Assembly (NCBI GenBank): GCA_002633025.1
Contig: NMRB01000176.1
Coordinates: forward strand, 63,377 to 127,376
Length of the DNA: 64,000 bases
From: Notospermus geniculatus
Lineage: Eukaryota > Nemertea > Pilidiophora > Heteronemertea > Lineidae
Direction: 5' to 3'
The notes under the pieces are model-generated. The model saw nothing but the letters and a program-made list of their open reading frames with translations. It did no database searches and was not told the origin of the DNA. Of the stretch, positions 56,401 through 64,000 are shown one piece after another (position 1 is the stretch's first letter; each line of letters starts with the position of its first letter). A program made the position numbers and the translations under genes.

Positions 56401-58104
56401 AGTGGAGCAGCACATTACGGATATAGATGTGATAAGATATTGTCGAAAATTTTACCTTGGATTTCTTTTAAAAAGTGCAGCTATCACATTCCTCAGTTCA
56501 TAACTGTATTTGGAAGAGACGGGTGGGTAAGACCCCCGAACAATCTTGAATACTAGATTTTTCATATTTCCAGCTTCAAACTGAAAGAGATTGACAGAGC
56601 AAAATTTAGGATTTTCTTTCGTGCAAACAAAAATGTGTCCTTTTGGAAAACATTCTTCAAGCACCCAGTTGTTAAAAGCCCTGATGAAATGAATGTGAAA
56701 CACTGACAGATTGTCAATACTGTGCCCTGCCATCCTCTCCCCTCCCCCTTCAAATAATGATACTTACAGCATGTTTAAGGGTAGTTATCTCATAAAGAAC
56801 ACATCCTAGTGACCAAATATCACTCTTGTTATTGTATGGTCTATTCTCACAAATTTCAGGTGACAAGTAATACGGCGTGCCTATACATGTCCGTGCAAGC
56901 TCCACAGTACTGTTCAGAACTTTGGCAATTCCAAAATCTCCAAGTTTTATTTCTCCATGTTTTGTCAAGAATATATTCTGAAAAGAAAATTTCAAAACAC
57001 TGTTACAATTTTCCTTTTTTTGCAACCATTCTGTCATCAGTCTGACCTGCTTTTCGCTGCAAAGCCAGGGAATGTGCCTGCCATATTCTTATTCAAATAC
57101 AACTAAAAACAAATACGACTAAAAAACATGTAACCCTCCCAGTGATTGTTCAGAAAAGACGATCAAATGCTAATTTCTTTGAAATGTGGAGGACCTCTAT
57201 TTCATACCGTAACTGTGCCATATTTACCTGTGATTTGATATCTCTGTGCAAAATCTTCCTATCATGTATGTATTTGACTGCGAAGCATATCTGCACGAAC
57301 CAATCCAGTACCTGATCTTCTGGAATCAATATTCCTCTCTGTGCATTTATTTTGCCATATAAATCACCAGCATCGCAGAAATCCATGCAGATGTATAAAC
57401 TACCAGTCTCTGAAAGAGAGAAAATTGTAGGAACAATATGAGCTATAATACCAACACTGACATGTCACCAGCGAAATTAAATTCTACTGACTTTAGGGTA
57501 TGATTCATTTTAATGAAAAAAAGAAACCATTTTCATCTCAAAATATTACACCCACTTGAAGTTTCCATTGAGCAATGGAAAACTTGGCAAGACCCCACCC
57601 CCCTTGAAATCCAGACAGAAAAATCTTAAAATCATGGCAAAAATACTTCAGCGACAAAACAAATAAACTCGGACTACCTTCAAATGATTCTCGATATGTC
57701 ACGATATTTGGATGTTTCATCTGAGCCAGCAGAGCAACCTCCTTCCTAGCTTCATCTCTCTCCTTCTTTGACATCTGATATAAAAGATACAAGAAGAAAT
57801 TGCAATTTACACAATTTAACTCTAACAGAAAACACAGTTGAAAACTGGAGTATTTTTTCTTTGTATTGGGGAATACTCTGGAATAAAAAAAGAAACACAA
57901 GTTTTACAGTGTATGTCCTGTAGCGAACTCTAACCAGATACATTTCAATAGGATTAGGACTGTCAAATACAGGTACCGGTACCATACCTTGACAATGTTG
58001 ATTTCCTTGATGACATATTGCTGCCCATCTCTCTTTGATTTGACGAGAAATGCCTTCCCAAATGATCCCTCCCCAATCTTCTTTATCTTCTGATAGCGAT
58101 CCAT
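41044..58104 (-). CDS. NEK1: NIMA-related kinase NEK1, 30 coding exons, 1440 residues
   Basis: This is a Ser/Thr kinase known in vertebrates for roles at basal bodies and cilia and in the DNA-damage response. The order is: kinase domain (residues 1 to about 258), a long basic coiled-coil region (about 290-720), a Ser/Pro/Glu-rich low-complexity part, and an acidic C-terminus. Matches to human NEK1 run from the first residues ([20 protein letters not shown]) to the end ([13 protein letters not shown]), including [14 protein letters not shown] at 1221-1234. The C-terminal part is the region that binds CFAP410 (C21orf2) in vertebrates. All 29 introns have matching phases; one uses GC-AG. The length is somewhat above the human protein (about 1260-1290). 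The start ATG at 58104 is preceded by an acceptor-like TTTATTTTCCAG at about 58158, so a 5' untranslated exon probably lies upstream. Exon limits are given in the three following entries. Confidence 0.95.
41483..42035. mobile_element. 550-bp foldback in the last NEK1 intron
   Basis: Two arms of about 240 bp are inverted around a centre of about 60 bp. Left-arm words such as CATTGTTTACATTCAATG, GGGACATGCCAACCCACC and TTTTCGTGGCCCACGAAAAT recur as complements in the right arm with a few differences. The open frames across it are by-products. Confidence 0.9.
42208..42665 (-). repeat. Two tandem tRNA-derived SINE copies
   Basis: Two direct copies of about 220-240 bp lie one after the other. On the - strand each has an A-box-like TGATCGAGTGGTCAGC or TGATCTAGTGGTTAGC and a B box GGTTCGATTCC (42341-42410 and 42558-42629). 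The tRNA part begins TGCCCGCATGATC; no acceptor-stem partner is present, so these are SINEs rather than tRNA genes. Confidence 0.75.
42736..43256. other. Assembly gap (521 N)
   Basis: A run of N in the last NEK1 intron, flanked by a G-run on the left and a tandem repeat on the right. Open frames spanning it are meaningless. Confidence 1.
43257..43800. repeat. 145-bp tandem repeat with AATATGGCCGCCAGGTGGC
   Basis: The word CCAATATGGCCGCCAGGTGG starts at 43426, 43571 and 43716, exactly 145 bases apart. It is followed by GTGCTGTAACTCAGGAACG and GGCCCCCTGCAGATGACC. A more diverged unit lies between the gap and 43425. It probably caused the adjacent gap. Confidence 0.9.
43801..45014. other. NEK1 last intron, remaining part
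   Basis: A + strand frame at 44010-44336 has no recognisable domain. The only clear feature is the MITE at 44379-44548. Confidence 0.4.
44379..44548. mobile_element. MITE with GCGTAGCTAG and G-run ends
   Basis: The ends GCAGAGGCGTAGCTAG and CTAGCTACGCCCCTGC are inverted, with G and C runs inside and AGGGGGGGCTAATGCCCCCC near the left. Same family as 29413-29771. Confidence 0.8.
46728..47523. repeat. Related repeat words in adjacent NEK1 introns
   Basis: CACACAGAGTATTCTTG and TAGAATGACA, then TGTGCAAAGTGAGGAA, occur at 46732-46800 and again at 47306-47510, where about 120 extra bases lie between the two halves. They probably derive from one element. NEK1 exon 23 lies between them. Confidence 0.45.
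49961..50159. mobile_element. piggyBac-like MITE in a NEK1 intron
   Basis: TTAA flanks both sides (49957-49960 and 50160-50163). The terminal repeats TCCTTTCGTTAC and GTAACGAAAGGG match at 11 of 12 positions. Inside are two copies of GACCCGGTGACCGGGTC, itself palindromic. TTAA target duplication is the hallmark of piggyBac elements. Confidence 0.8.
50876..55849 (-). CDS. NEK1: NEK1 exons 7-18: coiled-coil region
   Basis: Exons: 55768-55849, 54216-54427, 54064-54126, 53819-53866, 53029-53103, 52498-52569, 52166-52286, 51756-52015, 51517-51618, 51215-51358, 51041-51090, 50876-50959. Landmarks shared with vertebrate NEK1 are [63 protein letters not shown] and [19 protein letters not shown]. The segment is rich in Lys, Arg, Glu and Gln, as expected for coiled coil. 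Exon 8 has a Ser/Arg-rich start and an Ala-rich end. Confidence 0.93.
53190..53755. repeat. Intronic minisatellite in NEK1
   Basis: About twelve imperfect units of 40-55 bp share ATTCTTCAAGAAGAGTCAAA and ATATACCAGGGAACATGT. It lies in the intron between exons 10 and 11. The long + strand frame across it is a by-product of the repeats. Confidence 0.85.
54551..55570. mobile_element. 1-kb inverted-repeat element in a NEK1 intron
   Basis: AGGCCTCTCAATTACATGGT at the left is nearly the complement of GCATGTAATTGAGAGGCCT at the right. Blocks of TAATTTGGGCACT occur near both ends. No transposase is recognised. It contains a second inverted-repeat element. Confidence 0.65.
54987..55200. mobile_element. 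Nested MITE with GAGATAT and AAAGCGAATCGAAAGCG ends
   Basis: GAGATATGTTATTTAAAGCG and its near complement CGCTTTAAGTAAATATCTC bound 214 bp inside the 1-kb element. The interior is AT-rich, with TTTGTTTACATTT on both arms. Confidence 0.75.
56045..58104 (-). CDS. NEK1: NEK1 exons 1-6: kinase domain
   Basis: Exons: 57988-58104, 57678-57774, 57228-57409, 56768-56977, 56456-56580, 56045-56120. Visible catalytic features are the glycine loop GEGSFG (11-16), ATP-binding Lys33 in YVIKEIN, HRD (126-128) in [13 protein letters not shown] (146-148), the activation loop [13 protein letters not shown] with Thr162, and [12 protein letters not shown]. The numbering of Lys33, Asp128, Asp146 and Thr162 coincides with human NEK1. 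All key residues are present, so the kinase should be active. Confidence 0.96.
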
Positions 58105-58157
58105 CTTCTACTATTATATTATAGGCCCTACGACTAGGTTATGAACCCTCAGGTCCT

Positions 58158-59750
58158 GGAAAATAAAGATCACAAGTCCCATGGTAAATACTCAAGTTAC
58201 CTAACCTAGTATTGATAGGACCTGTCACCTATAATCATAATCATTGGGCATGACATGTTACATGTATGTGTGATGCAGGTCTTGGCAGGCATATCCCTAG
58301 CTTTGAGTTCGTTTCTAGGCGTAGGCCTACCTCAAAGAAAAGCAGATATCAGATGTGATGTAATGGGAGGAACGGGGATAGGCCTCGCAACACAGTAGGC
58401 CTACATGTAGGCCTAGGCCCTTAAACATACAATTCATATAGGGCCTACATGGCCTAGGCCTAGGCCCACCCAAAACATGGCAACATGTGAATGTGATGAT
58501 AGAGTAAGAAACCTTTTGTCTCCTCAACTCAAGTCATGCCTAAGCCTAGTCCCCATGTAATGTTGGCCTACGGTAGGCCTCCTACGGTAGGTCCAGCTTA
58601 GCCCTATCCTACTGCTGCCGGTTGGTAGGCCTAGGCCTAATATTAAACTCATCTTCACACGACACAAGCATGACAAGCCAGGTTGGCCTAACCTAGGCCT
58701 AATTAGTCCTTCCTTCATTGTCCTTACTGAATACTGTTGAGTGCTGGCGCCGTTGGTAGGTAGGTCTAGCCTAGCTTAGTTTATGGTAGGGCCTAACCAT
58801 AAAATCCATATCGACCAGGCATAGGCCTAGCTTCTTTTACGATATGACATTGACGGCTATTGCGCGCTATGTAAAAGTCAGTTTGTAAAAGCAAAAAAAG
58901 CGGAGCATACAGAGTCCCACCCAGTTACCATGGTTACTGAGAGTGAGACTAGGCCGAGGGCAGGCCTACACGAACGTTAACACGTTGTGCAATTTGTCAT
59001 GGCGTGTATGATTGATATATTATTGTGTGGTCGTTGACGTTGTTGTTGACATGGTTAGGCCTACCGTATGTTAGCCTGTAGCCTAGGCCTACCCTGTAGG
59101 CCTAGTGTAGGGTAGCTAGGCCTAGGCCTACACTAGCCTACACATAATGCATTCAGTGGCCAGTGCGCGTGTAGGCTTGTGTTGTATGTAGGCCTAGGCC
59201 TATGGATGCCATCTAGGCCTATGCACTCACGCACCAGTGCACTGCACTAGCATGACTACTGCAGTGCAGTGCATGCATGCATGCATGTGCCATCATGTCA
59301 TGTGGCTCAATCAAATCAGGGCCTAGCCTAGCCTAATCAACATCACACACCACCAACCGCTCGGTAAACCATCTTTCATTGTCTTTGATCAAGTTAATGA
59401 GCAACATACCACTATTACTCAGTCGATAAATATAGCTAGGGCCACTTCAAGGATGAATAAACAGATAAAACTGGCTTTCGTTTTTAGTGATTTTCTGGCT
59501 TCACATTTTTGTTTTGGCAGCCATTTTTCATGTTTTTGCAGACTTTCCTTGGCTATAGGCCCCATTAAAAATTCTTTACTTAGGCGTGGTAGTTAAATGA
59601 AGAAATATCAAGCAATAAAAATGTATGTTATTATGTTTTACAATATATGTTGCAATATTGTTGCGTTTCTCACGTCAGAAGCGTTTCTTTATTTGCCAAA
59701 TATTAGGTCTGCAGTTTTCTGAAGTGAGGTCAAAGCGTGCACGATCCAAG
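58158..59750. promoter_or_regulatory. Shared upstream region of NEK1 and NDUFA2, GGCCTA-rich
   Basis: The two genes are head to head, with start codons 1.65 kb apart. Between about 58323 and 59325 the word GGCCT, mostly as TAGGCCTA, occurs roughly 25 times on a strand-symmetric palindrome. A GCAT run lies at about 59273-59287. No TATA box is obvious. A bidirectional promoter is plausible, with part of the region being a NEK1 5' untranslated exon and intron. Transcription starts cannot be placed from sequence. Confidence 0.45.
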
Positions 59751-60488
59751 ATGGCTGCCAATGTCATTCGTTTTGGCCAACACATCAAAGAACTGCGAAT
59801 TCACCTATGCCAGAAATCGGCAACTAGCAAAGGGGTCAGGTAAGCCACAAGATAAATGTTCGTTGCTTCATTTCATTTCACGATATTCTTATTGCAAGTG
59901 TGTTCGCCTCATTTGAGGACAAAATTCTTGAACCTGCAGTTGGTTTTCTCTATGGAGCGCCTTATCTTCAAAAAAGTTGACATGTTGCTCCAGATATGGT
60001 CAACACAATCAACTGGTGTTTTAACCAAGAGGAATTCAGCTAATCACATTGTACAGTCCTAGACTGTAAGCAGATCGATTTTTTTTCTTTTTAACAGGGA
60101 CTTTATCCAGAATCATTATGTTACTGTGAAGAAAGCCAATCCAAATTTCCCCATTCTCATTCGAGAATGTAGTGGAGTAGAACCAAAGATGACAGCTAGA
60201 TATGGTAAGATATCCTGACATGCCGGAGGAAAAATATTGAGCCATCCTGTGTATATAATTGACCATATAGGTTGATATGCCATGGTTTGATTTTTATTAT
60301 TGACCATCCCCTTTGACCCAATTACCTTAGCCTTCCCTTCATCATGGTAATAAGACTACAAGATATCCATTTTATCAAGTTATCTTTTTCATCTTCCAGA
60401 TTTTGGAGCTGAAAAGACCACTCCCCTCTCCAACCTCCAGGCAGGAGAAGTAATGAAAACGATGGAGACATTGGCAGCAAAGAGTTAA
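59751..60488 (+). CDS. NDUFA2: NADH:ubiquinone oxidoreductase subunit A2 (complex I B8), 94 residues
   Basis: This is an accessory subunit of mitochondrial complex I with a thioredoxin-like fold, in the matrix arm. Exons 59751-59839, 60098-60204 and 60400-60488 join in phase (89, 107 and 89 nt). The protein matches the human 99-residue subunit along its length: [39 protein letters not shown] and [18 protein letters not shown]. Cys20 and Cys54 correspond to the conserved pair in the family. The start ATG has the context AAGATGGCT. There is no classical presequence, as is usual for this subunit. The gene diverges from NEK1. Confidence 0.96.
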
Positions 60489-60724
60489 TGCAAACATTTC
60501 CGAGACTGCTGATGCAGTACATTATGATTAAAGAACTTTGTGAATACTAGATATGTACCGGTAATCATTTTGTAAATAATTGTGAATAGGTTCTGACATT
60601 AGTTTTAGAATGTGACCTGTCCAATTCTGGCTGCCCTCAATATAGGGACACGATTTGGCGCCAGCACTGAAGTTTTTGTCAGATATATCTTGTGTACTGT
60701 CTTGTTTGATATAGGGCCTACTGA

Positions 60725-60730
60725 AATAAA
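60725..60730 (+). promoter_or_regulatory. AATAAA polyadenylation signal of NDUFA2
   Basis: AATAAA lies 237 bases after the stop codon. An ATTAAA at about 60524 could serve as a weaker, earlier site. Confidence 0.6.
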
Positions 60731-60777
60731 ACGTGCTGTTGGGAATTGTCCTTTCTTGTTCTGTGCATTTTTCACAA

Positions 60778-61025
60778 AGGCCTAAAATTGGAACTGCCAA
60801 AAGCCATAGCAAAAGCCAAAAGTAACAGCCAAAAGCAAAACCCCAAAGCAAATCATGAAATGCAAAGCAAAAAGGCAGAAGCCAAAACCCATACACAAAA
60901 ACCAAAGGCAGAAGCCAAACCCCGAAAGCAAGAACCAAAAGCATGGCCAATCAATGGCAAAAACAAAAATTAAAAAGCCAAAGGCAAGATATAAACGTAA
61001 AATAATAACACAAAAGCAAAAACGG
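60778..61025. repeat. AAGCCAAAAGC-type low-complexity tract
   Basis: Irregular repeats of AAAGCCAAAAGC and AAACCCAAAGC run for about 250 bases and end near a G-run (61023-61033). The frames through it, on both strands, are composition artefacts (Lys/Gln/Pro-rich one way, Phe/Leu/Gly-rich the other). Confidence 0.75.
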
Positions 61026-61033
61026 GGGGGGGG

Positions 61034-63664
61034 TGGCATCGGAGGGGAGGTTGAACTGCCCGGGTGAGCGTAGTAAACCCCACCCTGGGGATGAGCGCTC
61101 CCTCAGATACTTTCAAAACGTTGGTTATACACAAGACGCAGCAGTTTTGTTCACTTACTTCAATGTTAGAATACTAAACGGTGTTCGTTGAGACACGAAA
61201 AACGGCACTTTTCGGCATTCATTTCCGTTTGCTTGATCGAAAGGGGCAAAATACATACCTGAAGCACTTTTTGAGCGCTACGCGACGCCGACATTGAATT
61301 TCAGATAAAAAAAGTTAACCCCTAAATTTCAACTTTGGTTTCTTTGTAATTGTTGGGGCCACTGATAGTTTTGCGTTCTCCTCTCACTTCCATACAATGA
61401 CGAGTCAGACGACAGTTTTTCGATATTTTGAACCCTTTTCGTCCAGCTCCAGTGCATTGAGATCGCCAAAAGACAACTCTGCAACAACTTTTGAATTCTA
61501 CAAGATGACGGAATTAAATATATAAGATGTTCAGGTGAATCCATTACCGGTACTTTAACGGGCCTTGTGTTTTGCACATTGCGTAAAACCTGGCGTCCAC
61601 TAGGGCGCGAACAAGACGCTGAATGCAAATTTAGTAAATCCGCATTCATTCAGCAACCTCCGCATATTCTTGAAAGATTCCGTTCACTGTCTTTATCATT
61701 CCTAAACATTTCCCGGCGTTTCTGCACTTTCGGGAGAGGGCAAAATGCCCTATAGTCATTTGGTCATATGAATAAAGACTAGTAAATGCTTTTACTTGAA
61801 TTTTGCAATACAAATTCACTAGGCGATGCTGTACAAATCTGAAAGTAAAGCATTTGATAGTCTTTATTCACCCATTGACGCGGAAAGAATACCGAATGTT
61901 ATTATCGGCGCTCTGGTGGACGCCACCCATAAAGCGCCATGTGGGGATTTTGTTCACCAAAATTTGAAATAATCTCATTGTTTCAAACCGTAAATGGACA
62001 TTGTAGCCTACATGTATTTTATACATGTATTTTGTATTGTGAAAACATACCTTCTTTCAAACGCCGTAATTGAGTTCAAAATTTGTGGTTTGCAAACCAG
62101 GGAAATGGGCATATCATTGGTTTTCAACCCTGGTTAGTAATCCGAACTCGGTATGGTTTCTACACAATGAAAATTGTCAGATTAATGGTTTTTAAATTCA
62201 TGATAATCCGCAAAGAATCGGACGGAAACTTGGTGTCATCTGACCTAGGGGGTATAGGCCTATATGTACCAAAAATTTAGGGCAGGTGTATCTGCCAGTT
62301 CTGTGGGTAAGTGTGTCCCCCTTATTGTTTGGGAAACGCTGGCAGATGGATCGACATGTTTTCTGTGTGTCCGCTATTGTCAAGTCGCCGCTTATTCCGT
62401 CAGACAATAGGAGGGAAACACTCAGAGATGGGGAACACTGGCAGATGTTACACCGGGCCGTGGTCAATAGCCCCAGCGGTTATGAAAGTAACGTGACCGA
62501 CGGATGTCGCACAATGCGCGTTGTGGTACAAGATGGACTAAAACAACGCATTGAATCACTTCCATTTTTATTGAAAATTCATCATCCACACACTAAGACT
62601 TACACTTTTTGATCACAGTTCCTTTTGCGTTGAGCACTAACAGATATTTGCGACAACGAATAATCATATTTTGACCTTCAAAGAGTTACAGATTGCTTTG
62701 CGTGTCCTCGGAGGCAGAGCAAAACATAAGTGCACGGAGAATCATTCTGAAAGGACACGATACTACCAAGCAAAAGCAGAACACTACCAGGATGGAGAAG
62801 TCAAAGAAATGACAATTGAACAAGTTTTACAATTATTCAATTTTTGCAAGTTTTTATAAACGACAACTACTTGAACCAAAAATATTCTTCATGTCGTTAA
62901 ACAGTACAGAGATCAACAACTATACACAAAGTGTACTCAACAGAAAAATCTTGTATAAAACAAGTACATGGATTGTTTTGCAAATCATTCTGCATTGCAT
63001 ATTTATGCAATTCCAACAAACGAAAAAAAGTACAAGAAAAATAAAAGGGGTAGTTTTCGCTTCATCACATACATGCATATACGTGTAGCAGGGGTACAAA
63101 CCAATTTATCAAGTATATAGAAAGGTACCTACCACTTCATAAGATATAAAACAGGGTACCACCCACTTTATCAGATATACAGAAAGGGTAGTAGTGCTGA
63201 ATGGGTGAATGTCGTCCAGTCCTGATCGTACACACTAATTCCTAGCAAAAGCCCCTACCCCTACTCCAAAATTTGGAATGTTTTGATGTATACTCAGTAA
63301 AACGTAACTAAACGGGTCGGAATCATTATACAAAGTTAAATCAGAATCCATATACATGTAAATCTACATAGCTTTTCCGACTTTACACAGTCATTAAAGT
63401 TGATATGCTTGAGACTACACAAGGCTACCATAAGACTTCCTTTACATTATATACGGTATACGAAAACGCCGGTTAACAATGGCTTCACGCTAAGGGTACA
63501 ATACATGCCATATGCTATAGCGAGCTGAAAGATAGCAACACCAATTTGACGCAGGCCGCTGACAGAGACACATCAAAAAACATGATTGCTGAGTTGCTAC
63601 TACATGTATAACTAAGCCTGGGCACCGTAGATTAAATGACGGAGTACATTGCTTGGCCATTAGG
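61034..63664. other. Gene-free stretch; 3' side of the folate-receptor-like gene
   Basis: Frames at 61329-61649 and 62198-62612 have no recognisable domain. A short inverted repeat lies at 61771-61868. The 3' untranslated region of the gene ending at 63665 probably falls at the right of this stretch; no clear - strand AATAAA was seen close by. Confidence 0.4.
61771..61868. repeat. Short inverted repeat, AATAAAGACTAGTAAATGC
   Basis: AATAAAGACTAGTAAATGC and GCATTTGATAGTCTTTATT pair across about 98 bases. It may be a small MITE. Confidence 0.6.
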
Positions 63665-63957
63665 TCAGGAAATCTTCATATATTGAGTAAAGATAAAGCA
63701 AAGGAAACACATCAAAATGCTCGAAACGAGAGTTACCGCCGCTGAGGTATTAATCTTCTCTACGATGAACTGTGCCCTTTGCCTTGCAACAACGTCATTC
63801 GGGTTATGGTCAGATTGAAACGAGATCTGCATACACGGCTGGTTGTCCGCCACGACTTTCCAAGCATGGTCCCAGATCTGGTCGCAGAATATCGTCGAAT
63901 TCTTAAAATGAGTTTCGAATGTTGCGCAGACGCTGCCTGCTGGACATTTATTGACAC
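63665..63957 (-). CDS. Folate-receptor-family protein, terminal exon (partial)
   Basis: After an acceptor-like AAATCTTTTCAG the exon opens in phase 1 and reads VNKCPAGSVCATF to QIWDHAWKVV, then NPNDVVARQRAQ. Cysteines follow the pattern C-x5-C-x13-C seen in folate receptors (NKCAVGAAC to VLCNEIW in the human protein), and the Trp after the third Cys is kept. The exon continues to a stop at 63665 through a small-residue stretch (NTSAA) and a hydrophobic tail (VTLVSSILMCFLCFIF), as expected for a GPI-anchor signal. The protein should bind folate or a related ligand at the cell surface; riboflavin-binding or Juno-type relatives are also possible. Upstream exons lie beyond the right edge. A donor-like GTAACT at 63736 could allow another ending. 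Confidence 0.75.
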
Positions 63958-64000
63958 CTGAAAAGATTTAGCGAAATGTTTTCAGTGCAAAGACCACATC

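Noticed and set aside
60528-61067. Phe/Leu-rich (-) and Lys/Gln-rich (+) open frames
   Set aside because: They are composition artefacts of the AAGCCAAAAGC low-complexity tract downstream of NDUFA2.

Overview
This is a window from an animal nuclear genome. Genes have many small exons with GT...AG introns (one GC...AG), space between genes is large, and non-autonomous DNA transposons and foldback repeats are dense. Vertebrate-like NEK1, NDUFA2, folate-receptor and SLC18-type sequences, the many TACATGTA and TAGGCCTA words, and the AT-leaning noncoding DNA suggest a marine invertebrate, probably an invertebrate deuterostome (hemichordate, echinoderm or cephalochordate grade). The sequence alone does not settle the species.

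Layout. From 1 to about 31.8 kb I can support no intact host gene. It holds at least a dozen copies or fragments of one MITE family (terminal word GTCTGTGTACACTGGCAACA), several MITEs ending in GGGCC, large foldback repeats, a 39-bp minisatellite, a 5'-truncated retrotransposon tail with an RNase H domain, and a fragment resembling the lysine-rich tail of a linker histone lying inside one MITE copy. A 655-bp duplication around a single N is probably an assembly artefact. From 31.88 to 36.38 kb (+ strand) ten exons join with matching phases into a 507-residue coiled-coil protein of unknown family, partly built from duplicated 162-nt phase-1 exons. From 37.24 to 39.21 kb (- strand) lies a degenerate SLC18-like (vesicular amine transporter type) gene with two in-frame TAGs and two frame breaks. 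From 41.04 to 58.10 kb (- strand) I could assemble a full NEK1 orthologue of 30 coding exons and 1440 residues; all junction phases agree. A 521-base gap falls in its last intron. NDUFA2 (59.75-60.49 kb, + strand, 3 exons, 94 residues) is arranged head to head with NEK1, and the 1.6 kb between them is packed with GGCCTA words. At the right edge (63.66-63.96 kb, - strand) is the terminal exon of a folate-receptor-family gene with a probable GPI-anchor signal.

The genes do not form one pathway: a ciliary and DNA-damage kinase, a complex I subunit, a folate-receptor relative, a broken transporter and an orphan coiled-coil protein. The most unusual features are the modular exon duplication in the coiled-coil gene (with MITE copies of the same family in the introns between the duplicated exons), the histone-tail-like insert in a MITE, and the complete NEK1 structure with a GC-AG intron and an 11-nt final coding segment. 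Exon limits and phases were read by eye; no alignment or database search was run.
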